Part shown: piece after piece, positions 32,887-40,907 of the stretch
How the letters are laid out: the number at the start of each line of letters is the position of its first letter
Position numbering within the stretch: position 1 is the stretch's first letter
Source: an uncultured Muribaculaceae bacterium
Lineage (GTDB): Bacteria > Bacteroidota > Bacteroidia > Bacteroidales > Muribaculaceae
Assembly (NCBI GenBank): GCA_910579995.1
Contig: CAJTWH010000025.1
Coordinates: 1-43,831, forward strand
DNA: 43,831 bases
Reading direction: 5' to 3'
Notes under the pieces: generated by a model
The model's input: the letters and a program-made list of their open reading frames with translations, nothing else
Told to the model about the DNA's origin: nothing
Databases searched by the model: none
Made by a program: the position numbers and the translations under genes

Positions 32887-34803
32887 ATGGCAAGCATAGA
32901 TTTATGCGTATATGGAACACCTCATGGCTTCGACAGCTATGAGGTGCCCCAGGCCATGGGCGAATATTGCGAGCAATTCTATCGCACAAACCGTCGTGGC
33001 CGCATGTTGATGGCCAACCGACGCAACGACGGCTCGACGGTCTACAGTTTCTTGGTCTACGACCTTGTGGAGACCGACCTGCGTCAGCATGCTTTTTTCG
33101 GCACATCGTTTACACTGCGTGGCAATCAGTATATTCCCGATTTGCGCAGTCTGTATGGTCTGTTCAATCAGGAGTTCGACAGATTGTTGTCTACCGGGCG
33201 TTTACTTACACCTGTAGGCAAAACATATAAATATGCTGTAGGAAAATTCAAGGCGGCGGAGGATGTGATAAGCGCTTATTTCGCAGCCCTGATGGCCGGC
33301 CTATCTAACTTTGAGACCGAGTATTTCGACGCCGGTTTCAAGGCAAACGCCTCAGGTCAGATAGCGCTGAAAAACATTGATACTCCCGAGAAAGACCTCA
33401 CTGACGCTTTCAAGAAGAGTCAATGGCTGGCCGTGTCGCCCTATTTCAAACCCGACGAGCCGACTATCGAAATAGACTTGGGCGACATGAACCAAAAATA
33501 TACGGCGTCGCTTGAGTTGCTCACCCGCATGGCAATCCATAAGCATGCCACCGATAAGGGTGTGCTTGAGGAAATAGCTTCTTATGCAGCTACCTCAATG
33601 CAACTGCTCAAAAAGTATGCCGCTCAGGGTGGCCTCGAAAATAAGGAGTTGCAGCAGATCAACGAGCTGAGCGGTAAGCTGAGTTCATTGCACTCAAATG
33701 CCTCCACCCTTATAAGGCAGCTTCAAGTAGCGCCACAGCCTCAACCACAGCCTCGACCGAAACCAGAGCCGACACCGACTCCACCCCCCACTCCAGAACC
33801 GACTCCGCAGCCTCAAACGCGGAGAAAGAGGCTTTGCATGAAGTGCGGCAAAGTGAAACCGTTGACAGATTTTGAAGCAGATTCTGAGATTTGCAAGAAA
33901 TGCAGCGCTCCGGAGCCAATGCCGATATGGAAGCAGATAGATCCTAAATTGATAGGCATTGTGGCTGTGCTCTTGGCTATACTTTTAATATCTTGGGCAC
34001 TGATTTCATCAGGAGGGAAAGAACAGACTAAGCCTGAACCTACTGATGATTCTGCATTGGTGGCTCATAACGACAGTGTAAAAAATTTTGAACGTGCTTT
34101 GACTGACGGTAAATTGGCGATAGCATACGACTATAGATTGGCAGCCGGCAGCGACGCGATGAATAGAATAGTCCGGAAGTACCAAGATATGGCAAACGCT
34201 GTGCTTACGGAAAGCAACGGTGAAGCTTACAGAGCTTTTGTCAATTTCCAACGTGATAATCAGCCCGTTTCCAATCTACCTAACCTCTTCAATTTCAATG
34301 ATCAGATAGAGGATAAAGCTCTGGTATTGGATGAAATCTATAGCGAACTATCCAAACCGCAGCTTACCGATAATGAAAAAAGCATCTTACGCGAGCGGAT
34401 AAACAAATTCTCAGATTATGAAACTCTCGTAGTGCGATTAAACGGAATGCTCAATTCGGTTGCAACTCATCATACATCTTCCGTGATAAAATCTGAAGAC
34501 TTTAAAAATGAGCAACCGCTTATGGAAGTTCCGCTTGAAGTGCACCTGTTTCGTTCTGATGATTCTTATACGGACAAACAGGAGATAACTCTATCTGAAA
34601 GTACAAGTTTGAAACATTCGGATTATTATATTTTGGAGTCCAATAAAGATATCAAGCTAAAACAAGATACAGGACCGTATAAAAGAAAGACAGTTGATGT
34701 CATAAACAATAAGAAGATACAATTGAAGAGCCGTTCGAATTCAATTACCATTGTAGTAATATTGGAAACCGGCGGGAAAACTTATAAACTAACTTTTCAA
34801 TGA
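32887..34803 (+). CDS. Single-pass membrane protein: GAP1-N-like domain, Pro linker, zinc ribbon, TM, periplasmic domain (gene 3)
   Basis: 638 aa. Parts in order: cytosolic domain (1-200) opening IDLCVYGTPHGFDSYEV, close in pattern to GAP1-N domains, with AFFGTSFTLRG near residue 75; a helical region (200-275); a Pro/Gln/Thr linker (about 279-312); a zinc ribbon with Cys317, Cys320, Cys336 and Cys339; one membrane helix (355-373); and a 265-residue periplasmic region without recognised motifs. Start of the C-terminal half coincides with a drop to A/T-rich codon use. The layout suits a protein that binds the GTPase inside and passes a change across the membrane. It overlaps gene 4 by ATGA. The GAP1-N likeness is by eye only. 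Confidence 0.8.
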   Translation: MASIDLCVYGTPHGFDSYEVPQAMGEYCEQFYRTNRRGRMLMANRRNDGSTVYSFLVYDLVETDLRQHAFFGTSFTLRGNQYIPDLRSLYGLFNQEFDRLLSTGRLLTPVGKTYKYAVGKFKAAEDVISAYFAALMAGLSNFETEYFDAGFKANASGQIALKNIDTPEKDLTDAFKKSQWLAVSPYFKPDEPTIEIDLGDMNQKYTASLELLTRMAIHKHATDKGVLEEIASYAATSMQLLKKYAAQGGLENKELQQINELSGKLSSLHSNASTLIRQLQVAPQPQPQPRPKPEPTPTPPPTPEPTPQPQTRRKRLCMKCGKVKPLTDFEADSEICKKCSAPEPMPIWKQIDPKLIGIVAVLLAILLISWALISSGGKEQTKPEPTDDSALVAHNDSVKNFERALTDGKLAIAYDYRLAAGSDAMNRIVRKYQDMANAVLTESNGEAYRAFVNFQRDNQPVSNLPNLFNFNDQIEDKALVLDEIYSELSKPQLTDNEKSILRERINKFSDYETLVVRLNGMLNSVATHHTSSVIKSEDFKNEQPLMEVPLEVHLFRSDDSYTDKQEITLSESTSLKHSDYYILESNKDIKLKQDTGPYKRKTVDVINNKKIQLKSRSNSITIVVILETGGKTYKLTFQ

Positions 34804-35387
34804 AAAAGATAATATTGCTTTTAATGCTGCTTGCTGTAGTTGGGATTTGCCATGCGCAGGATCCCGAGCAAGAAGTGGCTCAGGACTCGGTTTCATTGCT
34901 GAAACAGAAGCTCCCTGAGATAAAGAAAGACAGTGAAAAGGTTAAAATCTATGTGCAATTGGTTGAAATGCTTGACCAAGAAAATGCAGAGCTATCCGAA
35001 AGCTTGGAAGAATATGAAAAGAATCCCGATCTATTGCTGCTTACCGATAGTATCTCGGTTTTCAGGAACAATGTACCGGTCGATCAATTCAGCCCGGCTC
35101 TGCTTCCTTTCGCCAATGCAATAGAAAAAGTGAGTGCACTGCAGGTTGCGTTGCAGAATATGAACGAAGTTCTTGCTACATTTTCGGAAGTTTCGCGAAA
35201 GGATAGGTCATTAGACTATAACGGCTTTCTCAATACCCGGCCTGTGCAAGAACAAATGCAAGAACTTTCAAAAGCAGCCACTGAGGTTGATGTCATAGAC
35301 CGACGGATGTTCTCTGAAAAACAAAACGACTATATAGATAAGCTGATAGAAGATTACAATAAATTATTATTAGAAATTTACCAATGA
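34800..35387 (+). CDS. Exported helical protein (gene 4)
   Basis: 195 aa. A signal peptide (MKKIILLLMLLAVVGICHAQ) should be cut after residue 19 or 20. The mature part is almost all predicted helix with heptad-like stretches (LVEMLDQENAELSESLEEYE; VSALQVALQNMNEVLATFSEV), very acidic at its start and free of Cys. It may bind the periplasmic regions of genes 3 or 6. No family recognised. Coding DNA is A/T-rich. Coupled by ATGA to genes 3 and 5. Confidence 0.8.
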   Translation: MKKIILLLMLLAVVGICHAQDPEQEVAQDSVSLLKQKLPEIKKDSEKVKIYVQLVEMLDQENAELSESLEEYEKNPDLLLLTDSISVFRNNVPVDQFSPALLPFANAIEKVSALQVALQNMNEVLATFSEVSRKDRSLDYNGFLNTRPVQEQMQELSKAATEVDVIDRRMFSEKQNDYIDKLIEDYNKLLLEIYQ

Positions 35388-35905
35388 AAATCAAAATCCT
35401 TACTTTACTTGTCGTAGCCATGCTGGTGGCCGGCTGTGGAAACAAGCAGGTTCCACGCGAGCGTGTGCCCGAACATGTCACTACTGAGACAGATGTCACT
35501 GATGGTGTGCGAATTCCCTACGAGCCTAACGGCAGTCATGAGATGGTGACAGTCTCTTTCAATGGTGTACCTATGAATCTACTTTGGGATACCGGTTGCA
35601 CAACTACTTTGATACCGGTGACTGAATTCCAGCGAATGATACGCGAGGGCAAAATATCGGGATATGACTACAGTGATACCAAGTACGCCCAGATTGCAGA
35701 CGGCAGCATTGTTGAAAATTTCGAGTTCAATATCCGCGATGTCTCTTTCAACACTACTAATGGCCGACCGTACGTGCTCCATGATATATCAGTTTTGGTT
35801 TCGCCGAACCCAAACAGTTCAAGTCTCCTCGGCAAAAATGTAATTGACCAACTGGGCCAATTCTACCGCGACGAGAGCGAATCGTGCTTCGTGCTTAAAC
35901 AATGA
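35384..35905 (+). CDS. Lipoprotein with retropepsin-like aspartic protease domain (gene 5)
   Basis: 173 aa. Lipobox VAGC puts the lipidated residue at Cys18. From residue 53 the sequence follows single-domain aspartic proteases: VTVSFNGVPMNLLWDTGCTT with the catalytic Asp69 in DTG, a flap-like ADGS (106-109), and SLLGKNVIDQLGQF (147-160), matching the conserved LLGxxxL strand-helix near the end. Such proteases act as dimers. It should sit on the periplasmic side of the inner membrane or on the outer membrane and may cut another component. Overlaps gene 4 and gene 6 by ATGA. Confidence 0.85.
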   Translation: MKIKILTLLVVAMLVAGCGNKQVPRERVPEHVTTETDVTDGVRIPYEPNGSHEMVTVSFNGVPMNLLWDTGCTTTLIPVTEFQRMIREGKISGYDYSDTKYAQIADGSIVENFEFNIRDVSFNTTNGRPYVLHDISVLVSPNPNSSSLLGKNVIDQLGQFYRDESESCFVLKQ

Positions 35906-37236
35906 ACTTCTCGCTGCATATAACATCGCTTTGGGGGAAGAGCTTCGACGCTTATCCTCTTGATTCCAAGGCTGATTATCTGAAATATCTGTCTACAGAT
36001 GGCGACGGCAGCAATATTGCCGTCTGGGTGGAGGGTGGAGTGATTTATTATTACTCTTTCTTCAAGCTGCCCGGCGAATCTGTGTTTGGAATTCTTCTCA
36101 GTTTCAAAGACCTTGTGATAACAGAGCCGGCGAAACTGTTGAAACTCTTGTCGGATTTGGTGGCGGAGGGTATGCCGAGGAAAGCCACTATATTGAAATA
36201 CGACACCGATGGTAATCTGATATTCGCCAATCCAAAGTTGGCAGATTCGCCCGACGCAGTAGAAAATCTCCGAAACGAGATATTCAAGATTCTGTCGTCG
36301 AACAGGTCAAGGCTTGGTGTCAAGTCGATGAACATTCCATCGCTTCCGTCTCCCAAAGATGTCACAGCTGTACGCAAGAGTGAAGATTTCGCCAAGATTG
36401 AGAATCTGATTTTCAATGAATACAATGCTGTGATAATGAGTGATGGCAATGTGTGGCAAGACAACGCCACATATAGCGTCATCTCCGGTCTACAGACTCA
36501 GATTGAAGAAAAGGATGGGGAAATCGTCTCTCTCAAAGGCGATGTCGCCAAGCTTGAACGCGCCCGCAAGCAATACCGGTTTGTAATTGTCATGCTGGCG
36601 TTTCTTTGCATAGCAGGCATAGGATTGTTCAGACTAAACCGTACGCTCAACGAGACAGCGTATTCGCTCTCTCAGGCCAATGATACCATAGTATCCTATC
36701 ATGGACGGCTTGCCAACGCCTGCGATACCATATCTGCCCGCGACAATCAAATTGTCAATCTCGTATCTCAGGTCGATAATCTTGAGTATCAGAAGAGGTC
36801 TATTGCTCAGGATAAGAAGACAGACTCGCTCAATCAATGTCAGCGAATCGAAGACCTGTATCTTGACATAAACAACCTTAATGATCAGATGAGGAGACTG
36901 CGCACGCAAGTGTCAACAGCGGAGAGCAATATGCGTGCAGCCCAGACGCAAAGCAGCAGATATAAAACTCTTATGAGTTCTTATCCGTTTATAGCTACAG
37001 GCTTTTCGAAAGCCGGCAACACTCTCTATATATCCTACAATGCCCTTGCCAATAAGTCGGCAAGTATTGAGATAAGGTGTTTCACCCGTAGCTCATACCT
37101 CGATAAGTGTGATAAGACTGTATCGGTCAAAGAGGGCTCAGGCAAACTGACTCTTGAAGGTGTCAGAGGACTCTCTTCGGCGGAGTATGTCGTGGTATAT
37201 TCCGGTGGCCATATTATCGCCGGCCAGTGGTTTTGA
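35902..37236 (+). CDS. Single-pass membrane protein with coiled coils (gene 6)
   Basis: 444 aa. Cytosolic N-terminal domain (1-190), then a short coiled coil (195-224), a membrane helix (226-244), a long periplasmic coiled coil (about 246-356) and a beta-rich end domain (360-444, KAGNTLYISYNALANKSA to GGHIIAGQWF). The stretch YYYSFFKLPGESVFGILLSF (49-68) followed by a helix and a late strand parallels YSFLVYD to AFFGTSFTL in gene 3, so the two membrane proteins seem to share a cytosolic domain fold. The layout suits a signal-transducing or scaffolding rod. It ends the operon; a palindrome begins 2 nt after the stop. Confidence 0.8.
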   Translation: MNFSLHITSLWGKSFDAYPLDSKADYLKYLSTDGDGSNIAVWVEGGVIYYYSFFKLPGESVFGILLSFKDLVITEPAKLLKLLSDLVAEGMPRKATILKYDTDGNLIFANPKLADSPDAVENLRNEIFKILSSNRSRLGVKSMNIPSLPSPKDVTAVRKSEDFAKIENLIFNEYNAVIMSDGNVWQDNATYSVISGLQTQIEEKDGEIVSLKGDVAKLERARKQYRFVIVMLAFLCIAGIGLFRLNRTLNETAYSLSQANDTIVSYHGRLANACDTISARDNQIVNLVSQVDNLEYQKRSIAQDKKTDSLNQCQRIEDLYLDINNLNDQMRRLRTQVSTAESNMRAAQTQSSRYKTLMSSYPFIATGFSKAGNTLYISYNALANKSASIEIRCFTRSSYLDKCDKTVSVKEGSGKLTLEGVRGLSSAEYVVVYSGGHIIAGQWF

Positions 37237-37237
37237 T

Positions 37238-37322
37238 GTGGTTGGTGGGTGGCTGTGGGCAGCGAGTTAGCTTTTGAGGATAACTATAAGTAATCCGCTG
37301 CCCACAACCCTCCAACCACCAA
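37238..37322. repeat. Palindromic repeat, copy at right edge of accessory segment
   Basis: Left arm GTTGGTGGGTGGCTGTGGG then CAGCG (to 37264); right arm CGCTGCCCAC to CAACCACCAAC (37297-37322). The centre GAGTTAGCTTTTGAGGAT is identical to the copy at 29425-29525, followed by AACT and the shared ATAAGTAATCC. It starts 2 nt after the stop of gene 6. In the same orientation as the left copy. Confidence 0.85.
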
Positions 37323-37344
37323 CTATAAAACAGCCTACTCACCA

Positions 37345-37403
37345 CCCTATATATCAAAGCCGCTGACGACTTTTTTAGTCGTCAGCGGCTTTGATATATA
37401 GGG
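37345..37403. terminator. Perfect 26-bp bidirectional terminator
   Basis: The arms 37345-37370 and 37378-37403 are exact complements (CCCTATATATCAAAGCCGCT, then GACGAC), with a TTTTTTA loop. It closes the GTPase operon on one strand and the small lipoprotein gene on the other, 7 nt from the latter's stop. Confidence 0.9.
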
Positions 37404-37410
37404 TAGGGGT

Positions 37411-37905
37411 TTAGTCGGCGGATGATGTGTCGGCCAGGATGTGCGGGTGTACGGTGGTGGCGCCCTCGGAGGGTTGTGAAGGTATCTCCTCAGCCGAGCT
37501 TACCACATTCACGTAGAAATATACTATAGCGCGGGCCGGCGCTTTGTCTACGGCATATACCGGACACGATATTTCAATCTGGTGCTTGCCTACGGGTACA
37601 TTCTCGCCGATCACATACTCAAATGCGAAAGGAGGCTGTACGTTTGAGCCCATGTAGTAGCCATCCCAATAGTAGGAGGCGTTGGTGATCATGGCGCCCT
37701 TGCCGGATTCTTTGTTAATTACATCGATACCCGATATTACAAGGTTCTCACCTTTTACTATATACAATTCGCCTTCGATTTCAACGGCGTTTTCAAACGA
37801 GAGGTCGAAGTCGACGTTGGGCAGATCGTTGCCGTCGTCGTCGCTGCAAGATACCAGAGCCGGCACGGCCACGAGTAGCAGCAAGAGATAGATGAACTTT
37901 TTCAT
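37411..37905 (-). CDS. Small lipoprotein, Ig-like
   Basis: 164 aa from the ATG at 37903-37905; an in-frame extension reaching 38058 runs through the palindromic repeat and is not credible. The signal ends in ALVSC (Cys20), followed by SDDDGND, an acidic stretch like the lipoprotein export signal that sends Bacteroidota lipoproteins to the cell surface. The mature part is one beta-sandwich-like domain (about 35-140: VEIEGELYIVKGENLVISG, VPVGKHQIEISCPVYAVDK) and a Ser/Pro/Thr tail. No function known. It lies between two palindromic repeats. Confidence 0.8.
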   Translation of the reverse strand: MKKFIYLLLLLVAVPALVSCSDDDGNDLPNVDFDLSFENAVEIEGELYIVKGENLVISGIDVINKESGKGAMITNASYYWDGYYMGSNVQPPFAFEYVIGENVPVGKHQIEISCPVYAVDKAPARAIVYFYVNVVSSAEEIPSQPSEGATTVHPHILADTSSAD

Positions 37906-37963
37906 TTTGGTTATGAGTGAATTAGGTTGAAGAAAGAAAAAATAGTTGTATTTGTTGGGGGAG

Positions 37964-38074
37964 TGGTTGGTAGTTTGTGGTTGGTGGTTTGTGGGGTGTG
38001 GGTAGCGAGTTAGCTTAAGAGGGGTGCAGTAAGTAATTTGCTGCCCACAGCCCACCAACTGCCAACCACCAACC
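37964..38074. repeat. Palindromic repeat, third copy, after clpB
   Basis: Left arm GGTTGGTAGTTTGTGGTTGG to GTGTGGGTAGCG; right arm GCTGCCCACAGCCCACC to CCAACCACCAACC. The centre shares GAGTTAGCTT and AAGTAAT with the other copies but diverges between them. It fills the gap between the clpB stop (38076) and the lipoprotein leader. Confidence 0.8.
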
Positions 38075-38075
38075 T

Positions 38076-40667
38076 TTAATTCTTGAACACCAGCTCGTCG
38101 CCTTCTATGTCGATGACGATGGGGTGCGTGCGGTCAACTTTCTGTGCGAGTATGTCTTTCGACAACTGGTTGAGCACAAGTCGGTGGATTGCACGCTTAA
38201 CCGGGCGGGCGCCGAACTCAGGATCGTAGCCCTCGTCGGCGAGATAGCTCAGGGCAGCGGGCGTGATGGTGAGCTCTATGCCCGAAGAGTGGGCGAGCAT
38301 GCGCTGTATCGATTTGATCTGAAGGCCTACAATCTCTTCAATCTCAGTGCGGTTGAGAGGCGTAAACATGATAATCTCGTCGATACGGTTGAGGAACTCG
38401 GGGCGGATAGTCTGCTTGAGCATATCGAGCACCTCGGTCTTTGTTTTCTCCACCACTTCAGCCTTGTTCTGCGGAGTGAGGGTGGCGAAATTCTCGCGTA
38501 TCACATTCGAACCCATATTCGATGTCATGATGATTATGGTGTTCTTGAAGTTTACGTTTCGACCCTTGTTGTCGGTCAGACGGCCGTCGTCGAGCACTTG
38601 AAGCAGGATATTGAATACATCGGGGTGAGCTTTCTCGATTTCATCGAAAAGCACTACCGAGTAGGGTTTGCGCCGTACTGCTTCGGTGAGCTGTCCGCCC
38701 TCGTCGTAGCCAACATATCCGGGAGGCGCTCCGACGAGTCGCGACACTGAGTGCTTCTCCTGATACTCCGACATGTCGATACGGGTCATCATATTCTCGT
38801 CGTCGAAGAGGTATTCAGCCAAAGCCTTTGCGAGCTCTGTCTTGCCGACACCGGTTGTGCCGAGGAAGATGAAGGAGCCGATAGGGCGCTTGGGGTCGTT
38901 GAGGCCTGCGCGGCTGCGGCGTACGGCGTCGGCGATGGCTGTGATAGCCTCGTCTTGGCCGACAACGCGGCTGTGTAGTTCTTCTTCGAGGTGGAGTAGC
39001 TTTTCTTTCTCGCTCTGTACCATCTTGTTGACCGGTATGCCCGTCCAGCGCGATACTACATCGGCGATATCTTCGGCGTCGACTTCCTCTTTGATGAGAG
39101 CTTTCTCGCCCTGCATCATGTCGAGCTGCTCCTGAATAGTCTGAATCTCTTTCTGCTTACCGGCGATTGACGAGTAGCGTATTTCGGCCACGCGGGCATA
39201 GTCGCCCTCGCGCTCGGCCTTGTCGGCCTCGAAGTTGAGCTGTTCGATGTCAATCTTGTTCTGCTGTATGCGGCTGATGAGGTCGCGCTCGGCTTTCCAC
39301 TTGGCAGAGAACTCTTTCTCCTCCTCGCGGAGCTCGGCAATGCTGCGCTCGATAGCCTTAACCTCTTCGTCGCGACCCTCGCGTTTGATTGCCTCGCGCT
39401 CGATTTCTTTCTGGGCGATGGTGCGGGTGATGTCGTCGAGAGCCTGAGGCACAGAGTCAATCTCGAGTTTGAGTTTCGAGGCTGCCTCATCGATAAGGTC
39501 GATGGCCTTGTCGGGGAGGAAGCGGTCGGTGATATATCGCTCTGAGAGCTGAACTGCGGCGATAATCGCCTCGTCGCGGATACGCACTTTGTGGTGGTTC
39601 TCGTAGCGCTCCTTGAGGCCACGGAGAATTGCGATAGCGCTTGTCTCGTCCGGTTCGTTGACCATCACTTTCTGGAAGCGGCGCTCGAGAGCCTTATCTT
39701 TCTCGAAATATTTCTGATACTCATCGAGGGTGGTAGCGCCGATACTGCGGAGCTCGCCGCGGGCCAAAGCCGGCTTGAGGATGTTTGCGGCGTCCATGGC
39801 GCCCTCGCCTTTGCCGGCCCCCACGAGAGTGTGGATTTCATCGATAAAGAGGATAATCTCGCCGTCAGCCGATGTCACTTCATTGACAATAGCTTTAAGA
39901 CGCTCCTCAAATTCGCCCTTATATTTGGCGCCTGCGACGAGCGCGCCCATGTCGAGAGAATAAATCTGCTTGGTGCGGAGATTCTCTGGCACATCGCCTC
40001 GTACGATACGGTGAGCCAAACCCTCGGCGATGGCTGTCTTACCGGTGCCCGGCTCGCCAATGAGCATAGGGTTGTTCTTGGTGCGGCGCGAAAGAATCTG
40101 AAGCACGCGCCTGATTTCCTCGTCACGTCCGATCACCGGGTCGAGTTTGCCTGCGCGGGCACGCTCGTTGAGGTTGATGGCATACTTCGAAAGCGCGTTG
40201 TAGGTTTCTTCGGCTCCTTGGTCGGTGGCTTTCTTGCCCTTGCGCAGCTCTTCGATGGCTGCGGTGAGCTCTTTCTTGCCAAGGCCTGCATCTTTAAGAA
40301 TAGTTGAAGCGGGAGAGTTGACCTCGAAGATAGCTACGAGCAATGTCTCGAGAGTCACATACTGGTCACCCATGCTCTTGGCCACGTCAAGAGCTTTCTG
40401 AAGAACATCGTTTGAGGTGCGGCTGAGATATGGTTCCGAGCCCGAAACTTTAGGAAGTGCGGCAATTTCTGCGTCGACCGCGCGGGTGACAGTCGCAGGG
40501 TTTGCTCCTATCTTCTGGAAGATGAAGTTAACCACACTTTCGCCCTCGTCGATAATGCCCTTGAGCAGACATACAGGCTCTATAGCCTGAGTGCCGGCGC
40601 CGCGGGTAATCTCAACAGCCTTCTGGATGGCTTCTTGTGATTTAATTGTGAAATTGTTGAAATTCAT
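38076..40667 (-). CDS. clpB: ATP-dependent disaggregase ClpB
   Basis: 863 aa Hsp100 chaperone that, with DnaK, pulls proteins out of aggregates. Two Clp_N repeats (1-145), first AAA+ domain with Walker A GEPGTGKTAIAEGLA and IDEIHTLVGAGKGEGAMDAANILKP-type Walker B region, the middle coiled-coil M-domain (about 405-525, characteristic of ClpB rather than ClpC/A), second AAA+ with GTTGVGKTELAKALAE and the pore loop GAPPGYVGYDEGG, then the C-terminal domain. No ClpP-binding IGL loop was seen. Upstream (40668-40907) the minus strand shows TTTGGCAC and ATCTTTTG 18 nt apart, only a weak promoter match. Confidence 0.97.
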   Translation of the reverse strand: MNFNNFTIKSQEAIQKAVEITRGAGTQAIEPVCLLKGIIDEGESVVNFIFQKIGANPATVTRAVDAEIAALPKVSGSEPYLSRTSNDVLQKALDVAKSMGDQYVTLETLLVAIFEVNSPASTILKDAGLGKKELTAAIEELRKGKKATDQGAEETYNALSKYAINLNERARAGKLDPVIGRDEEIRRVLQILSRRTKNNPMLIGEPGTGKTAIAEGLAHRIVRGDVPENLRTKQIYSLDMGALVAGAKYKGEFEERLKAIVNEVTSADGEIILFIDEIHTLVGAGKGEGAMDAANILKPALARGELRSIGATTLDEYQKYFEKDKALERRFQKVMVNEPDETSAIAILRGLKERYENHHKVRIRDEAIIAAVQLSERYITDRFLPDKAIDLIDEAASKLKLEIDSVPQALDDITRTIAQKEIEREAIKREGRDEEVKAIERSIAELREEEKEFSAKWKAERDLISRIQQNKIDIEQLNFEADKAEREGDYARVAEIRYSSIAGKQKEIQTIQEQLDMMQGEKALIKEEVDAEDIADVVSRWTGIPVNKMVQSEKEKLLHLEEELHSRVVGQDEAITAIADAVRRSRAGLNDPKRPIGSFIFLGTTGVGKTELAKALAEYLFDDENMMTRIDMSEYQEKHSVSRLVGAPPGYVGYDEGGQLTEAVRRKPYSVVLFDEIEKAHPDVFNILLQVLDDGRLTDNKGRNVNFKNTIIIMTSNMGSNVIRENFATLTPQNKAEVVEKTKTEVLDMLKQTIRPEFLNRIDEIIMFTPLNRTEIEEIVGLQIKSIQRMLAHSSGIELTITPAALSYLADEGYDPEFGARPVKRAIHRLVLNQLSKDILAQKVDRTHPIVIDIEGDELVFKN

Positions 40668-40837
40668 AATATGAGGTAGTGTGTTGAATGTTCTGTTTAA
40701 ATTCTAATTACAATATCTCTAACAAGTATCAAGCCGATTTGGTTTGATTGGTATGCAAAAGATATTGACAAAGTCTGTGCCAAATAGAGCATAACTGACA
40801 TTTTTGTCACATTGAGATAAATTTTTTGGCCGATTTT

Positions 40838-40870
40838 TTTGCAAGTAACCACTCTTTGTTATTAACTTCG
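40838..40870 (+). promoter_or_regulatory. Probable promoter for the pRiA4b-like gene
   Basis: TTTG (40838-40841) and TAACTTCG (40863-40870), a one-base variant of TAACTTTG, are 21 nt apart, and the ATG follows 37 nt later. The box overlaps a small palindrome, CTTCGCGAAG (40866-40875). Confidence 0.5.
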
Positions 40871-40907
40871 CGAAGTAAAACAGAAAAAGAACTACGCTAT
40901 ATAAATT

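Noticed and set aside
29425..38074. Integrative element or prophage
   Set aside because: No integrase, relaxase, phage gene or tRNA-derived attachment site was seen; the only boundary signs are the palindromic repeats.
40755..40785. Sigma-54-like site upstream of clpB (minus strand TGGCAC, N5, TTGT)
   Set aside because: The -12 element lacks the GC, no activator site or activator gene is visible, and a weak normal promoter overlaps it.
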